This document shows, in pieces, positions 1 through 10,007 of a stretch of 64,000 bases of DNA (within the stretch, counting starts at the first letter, position 1; every line of letters begins with the position of its first letter). Below the pieces are notes generated by a model that searched no databases, was not told where the DNA came from, and saw nothing but the letters and a program-made list of their open reading frames with translations. Location: positions 1,732,690-1,796,689 of the forward strand of contig NC_089192.1 of the NCBI RefSeq assembly GCF_947507565.1. Reading direction: 5' to 3'. Made by a program: the position numbers and the translations under genes. Source of the DNA: Oscarella lobularis. Taxonomy: Eukaryota; Porifera; Homoscleromorpha; Homosclerophorida; Oscarellidae.

Positions 1-444
1 GCGTGCCCATTTTTCTTTTTTTTCTTTTTTCTTTTTTCTTTTTTCTCTGTACCTAAGCGGCGATATACGATCACCCGCGACTGTGGCTTAACCGCCCTTA
101 GCATGGTGGTTCCAGGGGGCTAAGCCCCCCTCTGCGACCTATGCTCATTGGGGCGGTTAAGCCCGGAGCGGGGCCGCCACCGATACCAGTAAGGTTTACA
201 CCAGGGTTGGGGTAGGTACCTGAAAAAACGCTTTAAAAGCTCTCTAGGCTAGGTACATACTCTATAGTGCGCCAGACTGGCGTCACAATAGCCTCAGAGG
301 TCCAGTTACGACTTGTAACGATGTTTGGGGGTGAGTCTTTATTTAGGCGTGTGAACCTTAAGACTGCTAACTATCTCTACAGACAACATCTATATACCAA
401 CTGGTACGTCACTCATACGTATCAACTAACTACTGTTCGTCACA
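1..444 (-). repeat. Partial 3' LTR of a Ty3/gypsy element
   Basis: On the minus strand the integrase tail ends in a purine-rich tract (about 445-457) followed at once by a TGTG start, the usual junction of polypurine tract and 3' LTR. The LTR would run from 444 down past position 1, so its other end is outside the window. The ORF-like stretch 267-542 on the plus strand lies in this LTR and matches nothing I know. Bases 10-45 are a T-rich simple tract. Confidence 0.5.
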
Positions 445-1728
445 CCTCCCTTCGTTTTGAGTATGAACGTCCGACTACTTGCGCGACGTGTCATACTCTG
501 CAACGTAAGATGAAGGGCGGCTTGGGCGGCCAGACCTGGTAACTTGGACTGCCGTAGAACCTGAACTTGAACTTGAACTTTCTTCGGCCCTAGTTGGGGT
601 GGATCCGAAGGTTGAGTTGACTGCATATCAGTGGTTGGATCCGGATCTGGATCCGGATTGGGCTCACTCTGCGCTTCGGCCTTCCTCCCTGTCGGTGCTT
701 CAACGTCAGGTGGCTCTATATCAATGTGTTCCTCCTCCTCTCTCTCTTTTTCGTGCGTCAGCCTGATCTGACGACGATTGAGGCGATACGGGCGTCTTCC
801 GGACTTCACCACGTAAGACCTGGCGCTCAGACGCTTCAGGCAGACCTCTTGCGACTATTCGGATTCACCTGGGCGCTTGATCCGGACTGTATCTCCGGTT
901 TGTAGCGGTTGTAGTGCCTTGGACGTGGTGTCGCAGCGCTGCTTTTGCTGCAATTTGGCGTCGGTTATCTTCTGCGTAACCACTTGAGGTGGAGCCACTG
1001 CGGGCTGGAGCATAGCTTTTGTCACTGGCAGCCTGGTCTGTATTCTCCTGCCAAACAGTAGTTGTGCAGGTGTTAGGGTTAGGATGATCCAAGCTTCTCC
1101 GACGGCGTGTTGCGGAAGTCCACCAGAGCAAGGTAGATGTCAGAATTGGCCAGCAACGCCTTCTTCATGAGAGTTTTGCACGTTTTGACGGAGTTTTCCG
1201 CTTTGCCGTTTGACTGCGGGTATCGAGGTGAGGATGTAACGTGCTGAAAATCCCATTCTTTTGCAAATCTGACAAATTCTGAGTTTGCAAAACTGCGGTC
1301 CGTTGTCGGATACCACCACATCAGGAATTCCGTGCCTGTCCATGTGAGCCTTCATCTTGTGGATCACCGTGGACGCTACTGTGTCCGACAGGCGATCGAC
1401 TTCAAAATAATTCGGGTAATAATCCACAGCAATCAAGTAGTCGACTGAGTCGAGATGAAAGTGATCCACTCCTATTTTCAGCCATGGGCCTTTGGGAACT
1501 TCACTAGGCTTCAGCGGCTCTCTGCACTGCTCCGGCTGTATAGCATTGCATACGCTGCACGTCGAAATATTTTCACGTATTTGCGCATTCATGCTGGGCC
1601 AATAGAAGCTATCTCTGGCTCGTCGCAAGCATCCTTCAATGCCGAGATGCGTGCTGTGAAGTAACTGCATCATTTCTGTTCTTACGCATACTGGTACCAC
1701 GATTCGGTCACCTTTGTATCTTAACCCT
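426..1728 (-). pseudogene. Ty3/gypsy integrase remnant (3' end of pol)
   Basis: The minus strand encodes the integrase part of a gypsy polyprotein. The HHCC zinc-binding region is visible (LLHSTHLGIEG, then CSVC; about 1690-1540). The three catalytic acids are in VDHFHLDS (about 1460), VVSDNGPQF (about 1310) and SPRYPQSNGKAENS (about 1220). It is followed by the downstream region ending in RRPYRLNRRQIRL (about 785). The coding sequence changes frame near 1300 and again near 1130-1080, so it is dead. Reverse transcriptase, RNase H and protease are missing: upstream of about 1728 the sequence switches to an unrelated OB-fold gene. A proline/aspartate repeat (PDPDPDP) lies in the tail. Confidence 0.85.
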
Positions 1729-1861
1729 GTGTACGCCTTCGTTACTTTTTAGAAGGCGGTTGCCCAACCAAACTGTCTGACTTACACGTTTTGTCGGTTT
1801 TGCCGTCCAAGTCATCCTCAATATTAAAGAGGGCATTAAAAGAATTGTTTGTAAATGACTT

Positions 1862-3055
1862 TCACTGGTCTGATATCTTTGGACGTTCCTGACGTTTATC
1901 TTCATCGGTATCGAAGTCGCTGTCATCATGCTGGGACGAATTGGGCTTCTCGCACGTGAACATAATGGAACACATCGCTTTCGGAGGTTGCTGGGGCGAA
2001 TTCGACTTCTTGCATTGGGAAACGCTGACGATTCGTTTGGCTTTGTTGTAGAAAACATCAAGTAGAGGCGTTTTGAAAAGCGAAAACTCGTCGATGATTT
2101 CAATTGGGGCGTAGCAGATCAACTCCATGACTGCCGAGTCGGCAGTAAGTTTAATATTGGGCACGGAAGAATTCTGAACAAGTGAGTAGAGCGGTAACTT
2201 GATGTCCGCAGTGATCAGTTTGGGAATTTGTACCGCAAGATTGACATCGAGCGAACTCAGGCTTCGACTCCATTTGAAATGCTTTGCCGGTTTTGCAGCT
2301 GCGACACAGGAAGTACGACGTGTAATTTGATACGCCGACGATTTCAGCTTGACTCATTGCCGTGTCAGTTTGCAAAAGATTAAAATTGCCTACGACACAT
2401 CGGCCAAGGGGTCAATTCGGACTATTCGGCTTCCGATCTTTGGCGTATACAGCGTACACTCTCCGAAGTCGAATTTCACGGACGTCCAGTCTGAATTCAT
2501 ACGACTGACCGACGCAAACTTGCTCTGCGGCTTTTTCGCAAAGTTTGATAATCATAGCAGTCGTTTTCGTCAGCAATACCGACTTTTCTCACAAAAACAT
2601 CGTTGGGAAAGGCCTTTGAAATTTGGGACATGTCCAACACCTTGGCTTTGACGTCGACAATTTGCCCTGAAACCGGCAAGAAAATTTCTTCAAGACGAAT
2701 TTTTTTGGGAACGGATGGCTGGGCGTCCAAATGCGTGTCTACTTTGATTTGCTGCGTGGACTTGAGAAGGGCGGTATTCTTTTAGATTATAACTTCCATT
2801 AATTTTTTGAGCTGAATTGTAACGCCTAGAAAAAATGGTTTCAATTTTTTAAGAGAATTTTTGAAATAAAGGATATTTGCTGGGAATGAAGCACACGAAT
2901 CTGACGCGACCGGATTCGCCGACCAGCCATCCATCATAATATTTCGCGATTCCTCGGAAGTGCAGTTCGGACAACAGATCGATGCTTGCATGAAGACTTG
3001 CCATGTATTCTAAAAATATAGAGGTGAGCGAAGAATTCGTGAAATAAGCATGCAT
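1862..3055 (-). pseudogene. RPA70-like OB-fold protein, broken
   Basis: Read on the minus strand, several segments resemble the large replication protein A family. One is an N-terminal piece (GRVRFVCFIPSKYPLF, about 2900). A middle OB fold follows (LEEIFLPVSGQIVDVKAKVLD, about 2690-2630). Then comes VVRI and a VSNYTSYFLCRSC segment with a possible C-x2-C plus C-x2-C zinc site (about 2330-2235). The C-terminal segment runs VPNIKLTADSAVMELI to a stop near 1862. Real RPA1 binds single-stranded DNA in replication and repair; related OB proteins also travel with Helitrons. The frame changes at least twice (about 2500 and 2200) and a TAA interrupts the N-terminal part near 2768, so I call it a pseudogene. 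Family membership is by motif memory, not alignment. Confidence 0.5.
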
Positions 3056-3429
3056 ACTTTTCGTCGAGTCTTAAATGTCGGCGATCTCTGAGAAATAAAC
3101 GTTATCCGCTGTAGCTTTCGTCATAGTTAACACAAAAACTTCGCGAGTAATTAGGAAACAGTTGCAGAAAAATGCACAAAACGTCAGCCATAGACTTATT
3201 CAGAATTATAAGGGGTTGAATTGAAGAACGAAAGGCGGCGCGAGTGGTCTCACGAACAACTTTTATCTGTAGCAAGAGGTCGCGGTTACTCCATGCATAG
3301 TAGATGAGTTCAATCCAGCGCATACCGACATGCGATGCTCGAATGTGTGATCGCTGTTCAAGAACAACGACGAAAGGTGGAAACGACGTGTGGAACCTGG
3401 TAAACAGAGAGATGAGAGGTGCTTGCGCG

Positions 3430-3905
3430 ATGAATTCGGCTTGCGGGACTGACAAACTGTCGATCGACAGTTACCTCGCGTCAAAAAGGATTTTCTGCCA
3501 GAATGCGAAGATAAAATGATTGATGTAGAAGTAGAAACGGTAAATTTTTTCTTATTGTCGGGGGAATGCGAATTATAGGCGTGTGTTGAAGTCGGAAAAG
3601 CCCATTGGTTAACGATCAAATATAATTAGCGACGCGCGAAGTTGATTGGCTACTAAAGAAAATCTAATTAGGGACGTCGCGTGTATCGGTAAGATGGCCC
3701 GTATGCCAAGCTACAAGAAGAGTTCGGCTTGCGGGACCGACAAAGTGTCGATCGACAGCTAACTGGCGTCAAAAAAGGATCGTGAGACAGAATGTGGAGA
3801 AGAAACGATCGATGTCGGCGGACAAATGTGAAGGATAGGTGTGTCTCGAAGTCAGGAAAGCCCAAAGAAAATCTAATTTGTGATGTCGCGTTTCCACTGG
3901 AAGTA
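3430..3905. repeat. Diverged tandem duplication, period about 290 bp
   Basis: Two stretches, about 3430-3690 and 3722-3905, share long runs such as ttcggcttgcggga, gtcgatcgacag and aaagaaaatctaatt in the same order. The copies differ by many substitutions and small indels. No coding function is evident. The rest of 3056-4400 holds no gene I can support. Confidence 0.6.
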
Positions 3906-4400
3906 GGTTCCTTTTGGGCCCCTCAAGCAAAACCGAGGACGGTGTCAGTTGCGTATATCGAATCCAAATGTCCTTGCAGAGAGAGAAGTCCGTTGCCTAC
4001 CTACTTACGGAGCCTTACCTGCCTGTACATACACTCAGGAATGCACTTCCTCTCTCCGCGATCTTAATAGTGTACATTCGTGTAAAACATGAGAAAAAGC
4101 AAAAGACAAATTTACCTCAATTTGTTTTTCTCGATTGACCTGCTGAAGAACTTCTGCGCCGTTTGTCTCCATCGCTTTGGAAGACCCGGAATAGTTTTTC
4201 AGGCATATGGGTTAGTGCTTCATCAGCCATTCTTCATACGCTGGCTGCTTTTATCGATTCTGAATCACTGGTAATGGTATCAACATCAAATAATTTGTGT
4301 CATGTATTACCCTAATTCATCAATTTTTTGGTGCCACTGAAAAGAATGGAAAACACGTTGAAGTCAATCACGCTTCCTTCAAGTACTATAGCCTCGGAAA

Positions 4401-4437
4401 CCCAGACTCTCCCCGCGCGCGCTACGGAGAGTCTGGG
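4401..4437. repeat. GC-rich hairpin at the insertion site of element 1
   Basis: cccagactctcc (4401-4412) and ggagagtctggg (4426-4437) are perfect reverse complements around a 13-base CG-rich loop. The last seven bases (4431-4437, gtctggg) are the left target-site duplication of the P-like element that begins at 4438. The element therefore sits exactly at the foot of this stem. Confidence 0.8.
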
Positions 4438-4510
4438 CAGAGATGTAAGAGAGAGGAATATGAAATTCCCGTCATCACGTGACTTTTGGCTGACCCCACG
4501 ATTGTTACCT

Positions 4511-5465
4511 ATGGCAATGGAAGTCATTCGTCGTTTTCTCCTCGCTTTCGTAAATGAAAAAGTAATTACAGCGAAGAAGGAAAGGTGTTTACGTCTTAGA
4601 GAAGCAGCGACATCGCTCCACAGCGCCAATTTTGGCTCGAAAGCAATTTTGCTTGCTGACGAGATCGTTTCCTCCGTTCGTTTGTGCATCGTGCTTGACG
4701 AGGGTTCGCGTATTCGGAATTTTTGTGTAATGCGCGAGGGAGCGCAAAAAGCCTTCCATGCTCTTCGTACTGGCAAACTGTTGCAGCTTTGGAACGATTT
4801 CATGGCAGAACAAGGATTGCTTTCCTATGACCATTTTTTGCCAGAGACAGTTAGTCAGATGATATTTGACGACACCCTTAGTTCTGCTGCGTCTTCATCA
4901 AGTCAGATTTCAGTGACTGAGCCACAGGCTTCTAAGACACTGACAGGAGATAAAGAAAACGCAATTCGATTCGCTTCTGGCTTTGTTCCGCATCATCTTT
5001 TAAAACGATACAGAAAGGACGCTTCAAAGGAGGGGCAGGCTACTCGTCAGTGCCTTCAGGGCATGGCAGGCAAAGATCAAGCAGAGTTCCTTTCAGACCA
5101 CCACTTGGCGTACACATTTTATGATTACACTACTGTCTGGCTTGAGAAAGTAGACAGGGGCAATCTTTTCGAAGTCTCCGATGCGGCGTATCAGCTATTT
5201 CTCGCCATTGAATTAGAGCTTAGAGAGTTTTTTTCCTAAGCAGCTCATATCTTCTTTTACGACAAAAGAAGAAATAATCGAGGTCCTCGTTACTTCTTCC
5301 AAGATTAAAAGTCAGTGGCTTGTTCTTGCATCAGGACTTGAGTCAGACGAGTTGAAGTCACTTGTGCTACAAGAAATTACTTCCACGTGGGTGACAATGA
5401 GAGGATTCTCCCACTGTTCAACATTGCTGGAAACGTACAAAGCTGCTCAGGCAAAGGGCCTTTGA
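4511..5465 (+). pseudogene. Gene B (companion protein) of P-like element 1
   Basis: About 318 codons if one frameshift near 5236 is allowed. The start ATG at 4511 is chosen because the homologous genes of elements 3 and 4 start at the same distance from the terminus. Shared motifs are AIRFASGFVPHHLLKRY (about 4963), WLEKVDRGNLFEVSD (about 5138) and, after the frameshift, STWVTMRGFS (about 5385). No transmembrane segment, signal peptide or known catalytic motif is visible; the protein is helical in character. It reads toward the transposase gene of the same element. I do not recognise a named domain; related uncharacterised proteins occur in invertebrate genomes as far as I recall. The function is unknown. 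Confidence 0.75.
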
Positions 5466-5521
5466 AAGTCATTACAATCTGACAAGGACTAGGACGTAAC
5501 TCATTTCTTACTTGACGTACG

Positions 5522-8020
5522 TCAAGACCTTTTAGGAACAGGTGCACATGCTGAGTCTATAGTGTTATTAAAAAGCCTTTTGCGTCTAGATGAGTTTCCT
5601 CTTATCGGATCCTGAGCAACAGTTCCCTGGATTCGTATTGACGCAGATGCGTCTAGAGCCTCTTTTGCAGACGGATTGGTGTTGCGTCCTCCCTTCGTTC
5701 TAAGTGTACCGAAATAATTTTTCAAGCTGTCTTTGCTAAATCTCTCACTAAGAATATAGATATTTTCATTCTCTTCGGCACTGCAGAAAAGGACTTCAAT
5801 AATTTTAAGGAAGGAATTCACTAAGAGTAAACAGAGCTAGTCCTATTGTTTGTTCTAATGGTCCTCCTAATTTACCCGTAATTTTTCATCCTGCAGCTGT
5901 TTCATAACTCAGATAGAGCCTTGCCTTTTCTGCGCGAGTCAATTTATCTGTAGAGTCAATCCACCTTTCCCATCTCTCAAGGTATCCGAGAACTTCCTGT
6001 TTAAGGAACTACGTATACATGAGAAAGTAGATTAGCCCAATGAATTTATTTTTTTACTTTGAGTCTGGAGTCGTCTGCGGTTATGTAGCCCCTGCATTCC
6101 GGCTTGACAGCTGACGGCGACCTTACGTTAAGGTAGTCGAAAACTCTATCGAAAAGTCGAATGAAGCGGACGGTTTCGGCTGCTGGCGGGATCTTATAGT
6201 ACTCCATGGCGTTGGCTACGGTTGAGCTAAATGCCTTCAAAAGTTTATCAGGAATGACATTTTGGAGGATAGCACATGCTTTTTACCTGGGCCACAAGGT
6301 CCAATCTCATTCTTCTTGAAAAGCCATCAAGATATACAACCTCTCTCTTCAGTTTCTTGCAGAGAAAAAGACCGGACTGACTTCTCATTTTCTGATGCTC
6401 ATTGTATACGTCAATGAAATGCTGCCAAGTAATGAACCCGTCGTTCATCTAAACGCAGTGTATTTGTTGAAAGGTTAGTCGCATAGCATGCACTCATACC
6501 ATCATGCACCGTCGCCTGCTCGACGGAAAGGAATGGCTCACACAATTCCTCGTTGTCTTAAGAAGGTGAGGAACGTCGCAAACAAAGTACAAATACTGAC
6601 CAGTTTTGCTGTAAGGATTTTTGGTTTTATAGACAGAGTTGGACGACTTTTTTCCCCTTGCAGTCGAGCACTCAGAACTGTGCATCCGGAAGAATTTTTG
6701 ATTGACAGCAGATCCGTCGCAGGTGATTGACAGCACCATCAATTCCAAACGTTCAATCTGCCTGACCGCTTCCCACACAATGCTGAAGAGATATTTGCAG
6801 TAATTTCTTTTGTAAGGAAGTGGGCGTACGGAAATCTAAGAGACGTCACAATCCCTCTAATCATGAAAACAAGAATGTGAGTTGCTATTGACTCTGTCGG
6901 AGGTAGGTAGAACATGTCACTTGAAATTCGCCGCAGATCGTCGTTCACTCGGCCTAAGTTGACAAATCCGATGACCTTGCACGAATTCTTGTCATAGACA
7001 AGATCTTCCTTCACCTTCATCTCATCAAAAGACAAAGCGACGTATTTTTGAACTCGGGTCAGCTCATCAACTCGTGCTTCAGCAGATAACGCATCGTTCA
7101 GGTCACTGTGAAACCCTGCGGCCTTATCATAGAAGTGAATATAGTCGTTAAGCGTCCTTTCACTTGGCAGAGGAAGAAATCCCGACGTTCTTAAGCTGCG
7201 ATACGCAGACGAGGACTGCATTCGGATGCTCATGGCCCACCTTATGACTAGGGGATGCCATCCTCTGCCTGTAGGACCATTCGATTTTGAAACTGCTTTT
7301 TGTTGATCCCACAGGATGCGCTGGAAGCTATCCTTTGGGAAGGCACTCTCAGAATAAGATGCCTCATTTTCCAGAACCGCCTGAACATCTTCAGACAAAT
7401 TTTCTTGCACAGTAACACTACCTTCATCCGCTCAACAAGCAATTCTGGCTTTTAGTCGATCAAGAGATCGCTTCTGCCTCTTTAATTTTTGTGCCATCCT
7501 GGAGAACTTGGTGGCGCGTTGTGGCGTCGTTAGAACAGAATTTTCTGTTGATTTTATTCCGTTAGCACACGACCAGCGTTTTTCTTGGAGCAGCCCAAGA
7601 TTGGCATCTTCGATCTTGGTCTGAAACTATAAGCTCGCATTTGGCAGAGTGAATAGTAGCTTGATGCAGTTTAGCCTTGTAGGTTACAGCCTGCGAATGA
7701 ACCCATTTGCTAAAATACGTCTTTTTCCATTTTCTAGCCATTTTGATGTATTTTTCCTCTGGGTTTTGAAGGCAAACAAAGGCGTTGTCTAAGAAATTGA
7801 GGAAATTGTGGAAATTCTGATACGTGACCTCGGAATACGAAATGAGCGAATTTTGCAAGGCGTTACCCTTCATGAGGTCAACGTTTAGGCCCAAGACGAA
7901 AAGTTTTTCCAGGTTATCTTTGTCGATCACCAGGCTATGGGTCGCCCAAGAAGGTGGCGCCCAGTCTTCTTCTTTGCTGTTCACTTCAATTTTCGTCATT
8001 GTAAGACAGTCGCCCGTCAC
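5522..8020 (-). pseudogene. Gene A: P/THAP9-like transposase of element 1
   Basis: Several exon-sized minus-strand segments make up a P-element-type transposase. N-terminal: VDKDN region and a Cys site, one Cys replaced by Trp (RCQSW, about 7605). Middle: GWHPLVIRW, LPLPSERTLNDYIHFYD, then SFDEMKVKEDLVYDK carrying the first expected acid (about 7040). Next is SITCDGSAVNQKFF with the second (about 6730), CDVPHLLKTTRNCVSHSF (about 6590) and RMRLDLVAQV (about 6310). C-terminal: KDSLKNYFG (about 5725), where homologues have QDPLENYFG, so the third acidic site is changed to Lys. Frame changes occur, for example near 6780. The real family cuts and joins DNA with a GTP cofactor. No THAP zinc finger was found. 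Confidence 0.75.
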
Positions 8021-8872
8021 TGTTTCGTGCCAGTCTTTGTTGGTTCTGCCTGAGCAGAATTATATGGTTACAAAGCGGCTTCAAAAGCATCATTCAAGTA
8101 TTACACGGATGACTTCAGCCTTATCATATGTTGTTGAACGTCTTTTCGCCTTCTTTCGCCCTTCTTTTTGCTTAGGGATACTCGTCGAGGCATTCCCATA
8201 TGGGAAAGTAGCAGTAAATCACCGAGCTAATTTGAAAAAATGCTTTTTTAGGCTATCTACGAGCTTGACAGATCGATGACCACGCGCAGTTTATTCCTTA
8301 ATGTTCCTGCGAATGGCGTGCAAGGCTATATGGTTCCTCAGTGCGTTGAAATGTTCGCTGCGTGTTGCAAAAGGGGTGTGGTAAACATGGGCAGAAATGT
8401 CACGAAATTGCGTCAACGATCGCAGTGGCAACTGCAGAACCTATGTGACTACCTCTAAGCTGTATGCCACTTATATGACTTTACTCTGAAACAGTTCACG
8501 TCAAGATTTAGGCCTCCAGAGCGAAGATACGTGTTGCAAACCAAGCGCGAGTTAGAAAGTCACCGTACCGCGGGCATTTATAATCATTTTGTCTTCTTAG
8601 GCGCTTATACAGACTCACCTCACCCAGAAAAGTCACAAAAGTTAAAGAAACAGATTATTCTAGTTTTGTTTGGCAGTCAAAGAAAGCGCCACTTACGGGA
8701 CATTATGGTAACAATCGTGGGGTCAGCCAAAAGTGCCGTGATGACGGGAGTTTCATATCCCTCTCTCTTACATCTCTGGTCTGGGGAACTTGTATACTAC
8801 ATCGCGGTTCCTTTGATGATAATTCAATTTTGTCCTCGTGGCCCTTGCGGATGTGCAATACAACTTCCGACC

Positions 8873-9190
8873 ATGACTAGCTCTTTCTGCCGCGTCTGCC
8901 TAGCAGATTTGAGAGACTCTTTGCGTCGGCGAAGACTTTTCTTGTCCGAAGACGCTCTACGACTAACGCTGTTTTGAATCTTTGCCGCAGAAGACTCGCC
9001 GGACGACGGCCTGTCTCTGTATTTATGCATTGCCTGCTGGAAGAAGATTTACCAGCTTGAGACAGACCTTGCAGCTCTGGAAGATCCGGGTTGCCAGCGA
9101 AGAACAAACACGATCGATGCTCACGTAATTGAGCCAAGTAAGAATACGACCGAAAATCTTCACCTCCAACCGTCTTTTTTCCCAGACCCC
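8873..9190 (+). pseudogene. ZAD-like Cys4 zinc-binding fragment
   Basis: The plus strand reads MTSSFCRVCLADLRDS with LFLSEDALRLTLF (8873-8975). After a frame change at about 8975 it continues LYLCIACWKKIYQLETDLAALED (two parts, about 9015-9090). The order C-x2-C, LF, then C-x2-C followed by a helix is that of zinc-finger-associated (ZAD-like) domains that begin many invertebrate zinc-finger proteins. No downstream C2H2 fingers are present before element 2 starts at 9415. It lies between two transposons and looks like a stranded first exon. Confidence 0.4.
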
Positions 9191-10007
9191 GTGTCTTCTC
9201 AGCTATGAAAAGCAAGCGCATCTGGCAGAAAGAGGCAGATGCCATTCACACCGCAGAGTAGTTTGTCAAAGCGGCTCGACCAATCTTCAAGTCCGTCCAG
9301 CCCTCTTGTTACTCAGTAAGCCTTGGTTTTTCCAGCTCTACTCTTTTGACGACAGATTTTCTTTTATTTATAGATGCCGTCCATGTCACTCACCTGAAAT
9401 TGTGCCAGTGCCAGCAGAGATAAAATAGGAGAGGGATTGGTAACTTGCCGCTGTCACGTGATTTTTTGTATGATATGCGTTTGATCCAACTGTGTCTCGC
9501 TCCTTTACTTTCTGTCCCGTATACTTCGACTGAATTCGTCTTCTTTCACTCCCTTCCAAGACTCGTTTCCAAAGCAAAAACGTTTTTTAGCTCTTACAAA
9601 AGGTGAAACGTTGTCCGAATGACGCCGAAGTAGTGCCGGCGTCTATGGATGCACGCGTACGCCTACTCCGTAAATGGGGGAACGTCCCACTTCTACATAA
9701 TCGTTGTTGGCCCCACCTACGCTTCACGGCGGTAAAGAAAGGTCATCGGCACGTGTTATGCGCTTGGTTAGAAGGGTTTCTGTGACGCGAATGCAATTTG
9801 CCGTCGTGTTTGTCTAAGTATGGGCGTGGTTTGTTAGGCACAATGGGGCGACGCAGAGCCGAATTTCCTAGCCATTTCACTACGGTCTTCATTGTTCGAT
9901 CGCTTCGTCGATGTTGATTGTAGCGAACAGTGACAGTCACGATCGCGAAAGATTTTCCAATCGCCTCCTTTTTGGCCTTTTTTCGTGACAGTCGTTCAAC
10001 TGTAGGC

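Larger units (their letters stand above)
4438..8778. mobile_element. P-superfamily-like transposon, element 1 (two genes, complete ends)
   Basis: A 4,341-bp element bounded by inverted repeats of about 46 bp. The left end begins cagagatgtaagagag (4438); the right end finishes in its complement, ctctcttacatctctg (8763-8778), with few mismatches. It is flanked by a perfect 7-bp duplication gtctggg (4431-4437 and 8779-8785). It carries gene B on the plus strand starting 73 bp inside the left end, and the transposase gene A on the minus strand. The stop codons face each other about 57 bp apart. A cacgtg core lies 38 bp inside the left terminus. Both genes carry lesions, so it is not autonomous as written. 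Confidence 0.9.

Noticed and set aside
267-542. 91-codon plus-strand ORF
   Set aside because: It overlaps the LTR and integrase tail on the other strand and has no recognisable motif.
4511-5465. Gene B as an antisense shadow or displaced part of the transposase
   Set aside because: It lies outside the transposase coding span, has its own conserved motifs, and none of these match segments of gene A.
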